From an uncultured Lachnospiraceae bacterium (GTDB taxonomy: Bacteria > Bacillota > Clostridia > Lachnospirales > Lachnospiraceae): 38,478 bases of DNA. Positions 32,377 through 38,478 of this stretch are shown in pieces. The translations under genes were made by a program, and so were the position numbers. Position 1 is the first letter of the stretch. Every line of letters starts with the position of its first letter. The stretch is from positions 1 to 38,478 of the forward strand of contig CAKRNX010000004.1 in assembly GCA_934371475.1 (NCBI GenBank), in the 5' to 3' direction. The notes under the pieces were generated by a model. It saw nothing but the letters and a program-made list of their open reading frames with translations, did not search any database and was not told where the DNA came from.

Positions 32377-32575
32377 AACAAAAGTGTGCTCTGCTCACTC
32401 CGCAGGTCACTGTTTTGATATCACAACTTTTGTCCTGCGCGCAAACAGACCGCATATGCAGCTTCCTCTATTTTGCTGCATAGCACTTTGGTACACCCGG
32501 AGGGTATTTACTGCTCTGCGAGCTGCGCATCATGCCGGAGGCTTTTATTTCACAGGACGCAATTTCCTGTGAAAT
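32377..32575 (+). repeat. Element A copy 3 (one 45-bp module), inside the tyrS leader
   Basis: The 5' hairpin is AACAAAAGTGTG with CACAACTTTTGT. One 45-bp module lies at 32462-32508, then CTGCGAGCTGCGCATC (the module shared with element B) at 32516, then the 3' hairpin TTTTATTTCACAGGA/TCCTGTGAAATAAAA (32543-32579). It abuts the U-tract of the T-box terminator, so it is transcribed only when the T-box antiterminates. Confidence 0.85.
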
Positions 32576-32614
32576 AAAAAAACTCCCGTCTCAACATTTC
32601 TGTCAGGACGAGAG
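32576..32614 (-). terminator. T-box-controlled terminator of tyrS
   Basis: On the minus strand, CTCTCGTC pairs with GACGGGAG (one wobble) and is followed by seven U residues. The alternative antiterminator would use the T-box sequence at 32635-32621. Confidence 0.93.
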
Positions 32615-32872
32615 CTGTGCTCCGTGGTACCACCTAAGTTCGCATCTCCCTCGCAGGAAATGCCTCATGGTATATCTATCAATATACCTCGCAGAATAAC
32701 GTCTGCTACTCCGTCACAGCCTACTTGGATCCACTCTGTTCGGTGTGAAGCTTGGGGATGTATTTCTCCGCAAGGGCTGCGTGCGCCTCTCAGCTGCCGG
32801 CTGCTCTCTGTCCGCTTTCTTTCGGATACTTCTTCCCTTCACTGCCTGTATCAATCTTCTGATGTCTTGATG
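32583..32872 (-). promoter_or_regulatory. Tyrosine-specific T-box riboswitch
   Basis: The leader contains the conserved T-box AGGTGGTACCACGGA (32635-32621), followed by the terminator. Stem I closes with GTGAAG/CTTCAC. Its specifier loop reads AAATACATCC, with codon TAC (Tyr) at 32762-32760. Binding of uncharged tRNA-Tyr should stabilise the antiterminator and allow tyrS expression. Confidence 0.93.
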
Positions 32873-32878
32873 ATTGTA

Positions 32879-32907
32879 AGTATACAGAGGCTTTTTGTGT
32901 TTGTCAA
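32879..32907 (-). promoter_or_regulatory. Promoter of the tyrS T-box leader
   Basis: On the minus strand, TTGACA (32907-32902) and TATACT (32884-32879) are spaced by exactly 17 bp. Confidence 0.9.
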
Positions 32908-32916
32908 GTCCCTGCG

Positions 32917-33393
32917 CTAATTTCCCAGCGTGTCCGGGATCAGCTCGTCACCGTCCGCCGCCGCAGTTGCCAGCGCATCACACCTCTCATTCTGCGGATG
33001 GCCGTCATGTCCCTTCACCCAGATAAACGTCACCTGATGAGGAGCCTTGGCTGCCAGCAGCCGCTCCCACAGTGCTCTGTTCTTTACAGGTTCATTTTTC
33101 CCGCGTTTCCATCCTTTTCGAATCCATCCGTCAATCCAGTGCTGATTGAACGCATCTGTCAGATATTTCGAGTCAGAATACAGTTCCACCTGACAGGGGC
33201 GATTCAGAGCCTCAAGTCCCACAATCGCCGCCATCAGCTCCATGCGGTTATTTGTTGTTCTGATATATCCCTGACTGTATTCTCTGGTGTGGAGCTGTCC
33301 TTTCGGATCTACGTACTCCAGAATGGTTCCATAGCCGCCGGGGCCTTCCGGATTGCCCCTGGCTGCGCCGTCTGTATAAATTTTAACCTGCAT
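32917..33393 (-). CDS. rnhA: Ribonuclease HI
   Basis: This 158-aa endonuclease cleaves RNA in RNA-DNA hybrids. The catalytic acidic residues are visible in IYTDGAARGN, NRMELMAAI, LYSDSKYL and GHDGHPQNERCD. It has the basic handle region GWIRKGWKRGKNEPVKNRALW, so it is type 1 like E. coli RnhA. GGAGG precedes the start. The tyrS promoter begins just beyond its stop. Confidence 0.95.
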   Translation of the reverse strand: MQVKIYTDGAARGNPEGPGGYGTILEYVDPKGQLHTREYSQGYIRTTNNRMELMAAIVGLEALNRPCQVELYSDSKYLTDAFNQHWIDGWIRKGWKRGKNEPVKNRALWERLLAAKAPHQVTFIWVKGHDGHPQNERCDALATAAADGDELIPDTLGN

Positions 33394-33511
33394 CCCTTTC
33401 TTCCTCCAGTTCTCTTTCTGCTCTACCGGCTGTTATACTTTCTCCCTCGCAAATCTCAACTGGCAAATAAACCTTTTTCCAAACAGATCCTGTTCTTTAC
33501 CGCATAATTTT

Positions 33512-33610
33512 ATATCAGATGTGAGATGACTCCCGCCTCTGATACAGCCTCCGGCAAGGGGGGAAGATGCATGACGCGCATCTCGCAGCCAGAATGCCGG
33601 GGCATTCTTT
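33512..33610 (-). repeat. Element B (copy B6, near full length; reference copy)
   Basis: Reading on the minus strand: head hairpin AGAATGCCCCGGCATTCT, then CTGCGAGATGCGCGTCATGCAT, a C-tract, GCCGGAGGCTGTATCAGAG and the 3' module GGGAGTCATCTCACATCTGA. It fills the gap between the MutS-like and rnhA genes and gives the order of modules used to identify the other copies. Confidence 0.85.
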
Positions 33611-33627
33611 CATTTCCTTCTGCCTGC

Positions 33628-35376
33628 TTACTCCTGCACACTCCACTCTCCGCTGTCCGCAAATTCCTGCGCAGCCTGCTGGGCCTGCCGTATGACCTCC
33701 TCATCATATCCCATAATCTGCAGGAGCCGGATTGCATTGCGGCTGACCGCCCGCCCCGGATAAAGCAGATAATTGAAATGAATATCATTTCCCACCACTT
33801 CTTCCTGGAAATGATAATTATCATAATAATGCTCCAGAATGCGGGTGAGCTCTATATCATGTGTTGCCGCAAAACACAGCACACCTGCTCCGGTCATGTG
33901 CTTCAGCACCTGTGCGGAAGCCGCAATCCGTTCGACCGTATTAGTCCCCCGCAGCACCTCATCTGCAAAGCAAAGCACAGGCGGCCTTGAAGCATCCCGT
34001 ACAATCTCATCCATAATCCGTTTGAGCGACCGGATCTCTACCATGTAATAGCTCTCCCGGTTTTCCAGGTTATCCCGCAACGCCATGGACGAATAAACGC
34101 GAAAGCAGCCGGATTCCCAGCGATCGGCCATACATGTATGCACCGTCTGTGCCAGCAGCGCATTGATGGCTACCGTCTTCAAAAATGTGGACTTTCCGGA
34201 GGCATTAGACCCCGTTAGCAGCACGCCGCGCTCCGTACTGATATCATTTTTTACCGGTTCCTGAATCAGTGGATGATACAATCTCTTGGCCTGAAGCTCC
34301 TGAGTCTGCCCGGCCGATTTCTCCTCCTGTCTGCCCTGGCGCTCCGGCGCAAAATGAAGTTCCGGCACACACCAGCTCTCCATGCACGCCCGGAAAGATG
34401 CGATGGCAATAGCCGCCTCGATCTCTCCTGCCGCCTCCACAATACTTTCAAATTCTTTCAGATGTTTTTTCATTTCTCTGACAACCCGCGAAAACTGGAT
34501 CAGGTCAATATGAAAACAGCTGTTCAGATACATAATAATTCCTGTCAGCAGATCGCCTGCCGTATTAGATCCTGCAATCAGAAAAAAAGAATTGCGCCTC
34601 AGCTTTCCAAACGCCTGACAGGCATGACGAATCTCCGCCTGCTGCTTTGTAATCTGCGGTATGTCCAGACTGCACAGTTTTTCTCCCATATCCAGCGTTT
34701 TCAGCAGAAACCCGCAGGAGATGGCAAAATGCTCTATCGGACGTTTTTTCCTGTAGTAATCCAACATACTCACATACATGGCAGCAATCAGGATCAGGAT
34801 GCCCGGTCTTGGTGCCACAAACAGGGATCCGATAGAAGCCACCACCAGCCCCGCCATCAGAATATGATGAGCCGCACTGCCCGGATTTGCATCTGCCAGA
34901 TTGTACACAGCATCATAGATCGAATTGCGTCCTGATTTTCCTGTTTCCCAGAACAGTTCCTGCATCTGTTCTCTCTCTGCCTCATGCTCAGAGAAAAAGC
35001 AGATCAGACTCTCCCTCTCCTCAAGCTTCTCTTCGGAAAAATCCGGCGTCCGCAGCAGGTAATAGAGATACCCTTCTCCCAGATAGGAGCCGGTGTGATT
35101 GAGCAGCATAAACACCCTTGCAAAATCCAGATCCTCCCAGGTAATATCATCAATCTGAAAGCCTTCGCATTTACGGTTGGCGTAGTATCCTTCTGCTGCC
35201 TTCCAGTCATTCGGTTCGTATTCACGCTCGGGCCATGCACCCCAGTCAGCCCGGATCTTTGCCAGCAGCATACGCTTTTTCTTACGTTTCTCATACAGAA
35301 TATACAGCCCAAATGCCGTAAAAATTGCCGTAACCAGCATCGCAATCTGCAAAATCATCGTCCATTCCTGTTCCAT
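33628..35376 (-). CDS. Membrane-anchored MutS-like ATPase
   Basis: This 582-aa protein has MutS domain V at its C-terminus: Walker A GSNASGKS (389-396), the ENRESYYMVE stretch, Walker B VLCFADEV (467-474) and a terminal helix region. The N-terminus has a membrane helix (7-28), and a second hydrophobic stretch lies at 171-207. There is no MutS mismatch-recognition domain (no N-terminal FxE motif), so a role in canonical mismatch repair is unlikely. AGGAG lies nine bases before the ATG. Membrane-spanning MutS-related proteins of about 600 aa occur in clostridia and are of unknown function as far as I know. It follows the precorrin-2 dehydrogenase-like gene. Confidence 0.87.
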   Translation of the reverse strand: MEQEWTMILQIAMLVTAIFTAFGLYILYEKRKKKRMLLAKIRADWGAWPEREYEPNDWKAAEGYYANRKCEGFQIDDITWEDLDFARVFMLLNHTGSYLGEGYLYYLLRTPDFSEEKLEERESLICFFSEHEAEREQMQELFWETGKSGRNSIYDAVYNLADANPGSAAHHILMAGLVVASIGSLFVAPRPGILILIAAMYVSMLDYYRKKRPIEHFAISCGFLLKTLDMGEKLCSLDIPQITKQQAEIRHACQAFGKLRRNSFFLIAGSNTAGDLLTGIIMYLNSCFHIDLIQFSRVVREMKKHLKEFESIVEAAGEIEAAIAIASFRACMESWCVPELHFAPERQGRQEEKSAGQTQELQAKRLYHPLIQEPVKNDISTERGVLLTGSNASGKSTFLKTVAINALLAQTVHTCMADRWESGCFRVYSSMALRDNLENRESYYMVEIRSLKRIMDEIVRDASRPPVLCFADEVLRGTNTVERIAASAQVLKHMTGAGVLCFAATHDIELTRILEHYYDNYHFQEEVVGNDIHFNYLLYPGRAVSRNAIRLLQIMGYDEEVIRQAQQAAQEFADSGEWSVQE

Positions 35377-35397
35377 ATCGCCTGTCTCCTGTTCTGA

Positions 35398-35434
35398 CCA
35401 GAGGGGATGAAGACCCTGAACTGCTCCCCTCTGG
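35398..35434. repeat. Inverted repeat between sirC-like and mutS-like genes
   Basis: CCAGAGGGG pairs perfectly with CCCCTCTGG around a 19-base loop. On neither strand is there a long U-tract. It could end transcription of the upstream gene or form a leader structure in the MutS-like mRNA. Confidence 0.5.
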
Positions 35435-35448
35435 CCTCTTTAATAATC

Positions 35449-35490
35449 TTCAAGAATGGCTCTGGCATTCTTACTGCGAGGTGCGCATGA
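35449..35490 (+). repeat. Element B (copy B7)
   Basis: TTCAAGAATGGCTCTGGCATTCTT forms the head hairpin, followed by ACTGCGAGGTGCGCATGAC, the second module. It ends exactly at the stop codon of the neighbouring minus-strand gene. Confidence 0.75.
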
Positions 35491-35949
35491 CTATGACTGC
35501 AGGATCCTGCGGATTTTTTCCACTGCGTTTCTAGCGCCTTTATGATCTCTTCCACTCGCGGTGACACCTACAACCACATCCCCGTTTTTTGCGACCCCCG
35601 GAAAATAAAAGTCGCATTTGTTTTTATCACTGCACACATTGACTGTAATCCCCAGGCATTTACACGCACTGTAAATATCATTATTAGTTTTGGCATCATT
35701 TGTGGCTGCAATCACCATCCCCGCATCATAGAGATCCTCTCTCTCATATTTTTTACGCAGAATCGTCAGCCTGCCCGCTTCCTCCATGTCCTGCAATTCT
35801 TTATTTACCTCCGGCGCAATCACAACCAGATGATCAGTAAACTCCGCCAGCGTACGAATCCTCCGCTTGGCAATTGTCCCCGCCCCCACTACTACTACTT
35901 TCTGTTCTGACAGATCCACAAACATTGGAAAATATGGTTTGTTCATCAT
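35491..35949 (-). CDS. Precorrin-2 dehydrogenase-like protein (siroheme synthase N-terminal domain)
   Basis: This 152-aa NAD-binding protein is related to SirC/CysG-N/Met8p, which oxidise precorrin-2 to sirohydrochlorin. It has YFPMFVDLSEQKVVVVGAG with the Rossmann glycine motif GAGTIAKRR, then VIAATNDAKTNNDI and NKCDFYFPG, all family hallmarks. It lacks the ferrochelatase and dimerisation extension of CysG. No tetrapyrrole genes are nearby. The start at 35949 has GGGGAG nine bases upstream; the longer frame to 36009 has no site. Confidence 0.88.
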   Translation of the reverse strand: MMNKPYFPMFVDLSEQKVVVVGAGTIAKRRIRTLAEFTDHLVVIAPEVNKELQDMEEAGRLTILRKKYEREDLYDAGMVIAATNDAKTNNDIYSACKCLGITVNVCSDKNKCDFYFPGVAKNGDVVVGVTASGRDHKGARNAVEKIRRILQS

Positions 35950-36058
35950 CTTCTTCATCTCCCCATTTGTAATGTTCATTATTATAGCAACAACTAATCC
36001 GCAGGTCAAATTTCTTTCCTTTTTTTCTATAATTGTTAATCCGAAACTTAAAAATTTA

Positions 36059-36087
36059 TCGACTTTCTTTTTTTATTATGATAATAT
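36059..36087 (+). promoter_or_regulatory. Predicted promoter of DAHP synthase
   Basis: TCGACT (36059-36064) and TAATAT (36082-36087) are spaced by 17 bp, about 45 bp before the start codon. The T-rich spacer is typical of the organism. Confidence 0.55.
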
Positions 36088-36131
36088 GATGCCAGATTTA
36101 AAAGTCATATCATACAAAGGAGTAACTTGCT

Positions 36132-37169
36132 ATGTCCATTCATTTCGAGAAAAAACTGCCGATCCCGGCAGAAATCAAAAAACAGTATCCTCTGTCTGAG
36201 CATGTAAAAGCCGTCAAGGCCGACCGTGATGCTCAGCTTCGCAAAATATTTACCGGAGAGGACAACCGTTTTGTCGTTATCATCGGTCCCTGCTCCGCAG
36301 ATAATGAGGACTCCGTCTGCGATTATCTCGGCCGTCTGGCAAAAGTACAGGACAAAGTAGGGGACAAACTGCTGATCGTTCCCCGTATTTATACCAATAA
36401 ACCGCGCACCACAGGCCAGGGATACAAAGGCATGCTGCATCAGCCGGATCCGGAGAAAAAATCAGATCTGCTGGCCGGCATCATTGCGATTCGCAAGCTT
36501 CATATCCGCTCAATCGAAGAAACAGGACTGACTGCCGCCGATGAAATGCTCTATCCCGAAAACTGGCGCTATCTGGATGATATTCTCTCTTACGTTGCTA
36601 TCGGAGCACGTTCTGTGGAAGATCAGCAGCATCGTATGACAGTCAGCGGCATGAATGTACCCGCCGGCATGAAAAATCCCACCAGCGGTGATCTGTCTGT
36701 CATGTTTAACTCCGTGCAGGCAGCTCAGAGCAAACATAACTTCATTTACCGCGGCTGGGATGTCAATACCGACGGAAACGACCTTGCGCATGTCATTCTG
36801 CGCGGTGCAGTCAACAAACACGGCAACTGCATTCCCAACTATCACTATGAGGATCTGATGCTTCTGCTGGAAATGTACGCAAAGCGCGGGCTGAAAAATC
36901 CTGCTGCCGTTGTGGACGCCAACCACTCCAATTCCAACAAAAAACACAGAGAACAGATCCGTATCTGTCATGAAGTGCTGCGCAGCCGCAGCTACAATCC
37001 CGAGATCAAAGAAATGGTCAAGGGACTGATGATTGAGAGTTATATTGTGGAAGGCAACCAAAAAATCGGCGACGGCCACTGCCACGTATACGGCCAGTCC
37101 ATCACAGATCCCTGCCTTGGCTGGGAGGACTCCGAACAGCTGATTTACGATATCTACAAAATGAGCTAA
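36132..37169 (+). CDS. aroF: 3-deoxy-7-phosphoheptulonate (DAHP) synthase, AroFGH type
   Basis: This 345-aa enzyme condenses phosphoenolpyruvate and erythrose 4-phosphate, the first step of the shikimate pathway. The type I alpha markers are IIGPCSADNED (PEP/metal-binding Cys), PRIYTNKPRTTGQGYKG, GARSVEDQQHR, NPTSGD and VVDANHSNSNKKH, with MIESYIVEGNQ near the C-terminus. AAGGAG lies nine bases before the ATG. Which aromatic amino acid inhibits it cannot be said. It stands alone, without other aro genes. Confidence 0.95.
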   Translation: MSIHFEKKLPIPAEIKKQYPLSEHVKAVKADRDAQLRKIFTGEDNRFVVIIGPCSADNEDSVCDYLGRLAKVQDKVGDKLLIVPRIYTNKPRTTGQGYKGMLHQPDPEKKSDLLAGIIAIRKLHIRSIEETGLTAADEMLYPENWRYLDDILSYVAIGARSVEDQQHRMTVSGMNVPAGMKNPTSGDLSVMFNSVQAAQSKHNFIYRGWDVNTDGNDLAHVILRGAVNKHGNCIPNYHYEDLMLLLEMYAKRGLKNPAAVVDANHSNSNKKHREQIRICHEVLRSRSYNPEIKEMVKGLMIESYIVEGNQKIGDGHCHVYGQSITDPCLGWEDSEQLIYDIYKMS

Positions 37170-37204
37170 TTCATCCGGATCTGTGTTTTGCAAAGCAGAT
37201 ATCT

Positions 37205-37281
37205 ATATCAGCTGTGAGATGATTTCCACCTCTGATACAGTGCCCGACCGAAACAGAGTGCAGATGCACGGATGCGCGACG
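37205..37281 (-). repeat. Element B (copy B8, no hairpin head)
   Basis: Minus-strand reading matches GCGCATCCGTGCATCT, CACTGTATCAGAGGTGG and AATCATCTCACAGCTGATAT of the element. The hairpin head is missing. It occupies the gap before the HicB-like gene. Confidence 0.75.
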
Positions 37282-37318
37282 GAGGAGGAAATCTTTTTGA
37301 TGAAAGAGGGGGTTTATT

Positions 37319-37594
37319 ATGAAATTTATTTATCCCGCCGTATTTCAGAAACAGAAAGACGGCACCTACAACGGATATTTTCCTGATCTGGATGGCTGCA
37401 CAGCCTCCGGCGATACACTGGAAGAGGCCGTCAGCGACGCACACGATTCCGCTGAGACCTGGATTTCTATCGAACTGGAGGAAGAACTTCCGCTTCCCTC
37501 CATCACTGATCTGAAAGATATTGTCCTGAAAGACAATGAAGAGGTGCGCAATATCTGCGTAACCATGCGATTTTATGAGGGCTGGGATGAGTAA
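37319..37594 (+). CDS. Orphan HicB-like antitoxin-fold protein
   Basis: This 91-aa protein has a HicB-like partial RNase H fold: MKFIYPAVFQKQKDGTYNGY, FPDLDGCTASGDTLEEAV and a conserved acidic ending. HicB normally neutralises the HicA RNA-binding toxin. No HicA-like gene (about 60 aa, basic, with a GSH motif) is adjacent: DAHP synthase lies upstream beyond a repeat and PlsY is convergent downstream. No C-terminal DNA-binding domain is seen. GAGGGGG lies six bases before the ATG. It may be a solitary regulator or a domesticated remnant. Confidence 0.85.
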   Translation: MKFIYPAVFQKQKDGTYNGYFPDLDGCTASGDTLEEAVSDAHDSAETWISIELEEELPLPSITDLKDIVLKDNEEVRNICVTMRFYEGWDE

Positions 37595-37612
37595 TCATCC
37601 CGGCTGTTTTTC
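37584..37612 (+). terminator. Probable terminator of the HicB-like gene
   Basis: GGGATGA and TCATCCC form a 7-bp stem with the stop codon TAA in the four-base loop; GGCTG and then five U residues follow. The stem-to-U-tract distance is longer than usual. Confidence 0.5.
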
Positions 37613-37643
37613 CTTCACACCCTTCCCAAGCATTTTTATTCTG

Positions 37644-38267
37644 TCATTTCCTGTCTTTTTTTCTGAAGACCTGCTTTTCCGTGCCGCACACCATTCCCCG
37701 CAGCCCTTCCGCATGGCGGGAAAACATCATGACTGCGGCAACCGCCATCCACAATCCGCCTTCTGTTCCTTGCCGGATCCATGCAACCGGTATGGCTGTC
37801 ACCGAAATCACAACTGCACCGAGCGGAAGATAGCCCCAGATCAGCACTGCAATGCCGCCCAGGATGCAGCAAACCGCTCCGGCAGATCCAAGATAGAGTA
37901 CCAGCCATCCACATGTAACGGTCACCCCTTTACCGCCCCGTCCGGCCCTCCACAGTGGATAATTATGTCCCAATACAGCTCCCACACCAGCATAAAGCAC
38001 TGCGGTACTGTTCCCGATCTCATCCGCTGTCAGCCACACTGCCAGGAGGCAGGCCAGCAGCGTTTTCAGCAAATCACCTGCAAGCACCGCAAAACCGGCT
38101 TTTTTCCCCACATTTGCCATAATATTGGCCATTCCCGGATTGCCGCTGCCAATCTCTCCCGGGTCTTTTCTTTCCGCCAGCCATGCCACAAGCTGCGCTG
38201 TCAGGAAACTGCCGAACAGATAACCAATCATGCTGCTCAACAGCCGTCCGCCAAGTTCCATCTCCAT
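37644..38267 (-). CDS. plsY: Glycerol-3-phosphate acyltransferase (acyl-phosphate dependent)
   Basis: This 207-aa integral membrane enzyme acylates glycerol 3-phosphate at the sn-1 position using acyl phosphate, the first step of phospholipid synthesis. The family motifs are in order: GSGNPGMANIMANVG (usual GSGNxGxTN), GHNYPLWRAGRGGKGV (motif 2) and five hydrophobic spans. The first motif has Met-Ala where most PlsY have Ala-Thr, so it may be a diverged paralogue. The ATG at 38267 is preceded by GGAGG at eight bases; the GTG at 38273 is too close to that site. Confidence 0.9.
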   Translation of the reverse strand: MEMELGGRLLSSMIGYLFGSFLTAQLVAWLAERKDPGEIGSGNPGMANIMANVGKKAGFAVLAGDLLKTLLACLLAVWLTADEIGNSTAVLYAGVGAVLGHNYPLWRAGRGGKGVTVTCGWLVLYLGSAGAVCCILGGIAVLIWGYLPLGAVVISVTAIPVAWIRQGTEGGLWMAVAAVMMFSRHAEGLRGMVCGTEKQVFRKKDRK

Positions 38268-38354
38268 CTGCACACCCTCCCCGTAAACATTTCTTTTCCC
38301 TATATTTTATCAGCCTGCCGCCCTGACAGCAACCTGAAGCTTTCAGAAAAAATA

Positions 38355-38391
38355 AACAAAATATTTCACAGGACGCAATTTCCTGTGAAAT
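38355..38391 (+). repeat. Element A copy 4 (minimal: left end plus 3' hairpin)
   Basis: AACAAAA is followed almost directly by ATTTCACAGGA/TCCTGTGAAAT (38363-38391), as if everything between were deleted. It again abuts the A-run of a minus-strand terminator, here that of tRNA-Gly. Confidence 0.75.
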
Positions 38392-38422
38392 AAAAAAAGA
38401 GAAAACATACTATGTTTTCTCT
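38391..38422 (-). terminator. Terminator of tRNA-Gly
   Basis: On the minus strand, AGAGAAAACAT pairs perfectly with ATGTTTTCTCT around a three-base loop and is followed by a run of six U residues. It lies a few bases after the tRNA 3' end. Confidence 0.92.
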
Positions 38423-38426
38423 GAAG

Positions 38427-38478
38427 AGCGCGAGACGGGATTCGAACCCGCGACCCTCGCCTTGGCAAGGCGATACTC
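38427..38478 (-). tRNA. tRNA-Gly(GCC), 5' part outside window
   Basis: The minus strand shows the anticodon stem TCGCC/GGCGA around TTGCCAA (anticodon GCC), the T-arm GCGGG-TTCGAAT-CCCGT, the acceptor 3' strand CTCGCGC and discriminator U. CCA is not encoded. The acceptor 5' strand and most of the D-arm are beyond the window end. Confidence 0.93.

Noticed and set aside
1..38478. Prophage, integrative element or insertion sequence with its own transposase
   Set aside because: tRNA genes lie at both edges, but there is no integrase, transposase, relaxase or phage structural gene, and no tRNA-end direct repeat is visible.

Overview
The window looks like chromosomal DNA from a low-to-mid GC anaerobic Firmicute, most likely Lachnospiraceae (a Blautia-like genus is my guess and is not proven). 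The reasons are clostridial-type ribosome binding sites, a T-box leader on tyrS, a biotin-dependent Na+-pump decarboxylase operon, ScpA/ScpB, two clostridial-type D-Ala-D-Ala carboxypeptidases, and many intergenic hairpin repeats. There are no phage, integrase, transposase or CRISPR genes. Both window ends cut through tRNA genes: Arg(ACG) on the left and Gly(GCC) on the right.

Layout. 1-2.5 kb: tRNA-Arg, an M20 metallopeptidase and an AEC-family permease. 2.7-12.1 kb: one long minus-strand catabolic unit. It holds a substrate-binding protein, a double ATPase, two tandem M20 deacylases, two ribose/Lsr/Rha-type permeases, a glutamine-amidotransferase-like protein that appears to start at CTG, and a LacI regulator. 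It is driven from a consensus promoter carrying two near-identical 18-bp palindromic operators 84 bp apart. 12.3-12.7 kb: a repeat element and an orphan promoter/terminator pair (small-RNA candidate). 12.9-18.3 kb: a five-gene biotin-dependent carboxyltransferase and sodium-pump operon with both a 12S-like and a 5S-like carboxyltransferase. 18.5-21.8 kb: a D,D-carboxypeptidase, then a MarR/old-yellow-enzyme pair on the plus strand. 21.9-27.2 kb: scpB, scpA, a metallophosphoesterase, a second D,D-carboxypeptidase and cardiolipin synthase. 27.9-35.9 kb: rpsU, alaS, tyrS with its T-box, rnhA, a membrane-anchored MutS-like ATPase and a precorrin-2 dehydrogenase-like protein. 36.1-38.3 kb: DAHP synthase, an orphan HicB-like protein and PlsY.

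The most unusual content is intergenic. Element A (four copies) always abuts the U-tract of an intrinsic terminator, ends in hairpins that show compensatory changes, and carries a 45-bp module amplified five-fold in one copy. Element B (nine full or partial copies) is a roughly 100-bp repeat headed by a TTCAAGAATGCC-type hairpin. A and B share one internal module. The best candidate for an undescribed pathway is the LacI-controlled transporter with paired M20 deacylases. Its binding protein resembles LsrB/RhaS but lacks the AI-2 ligand residues. All functional calls were made by reading motifs; no database search was run.
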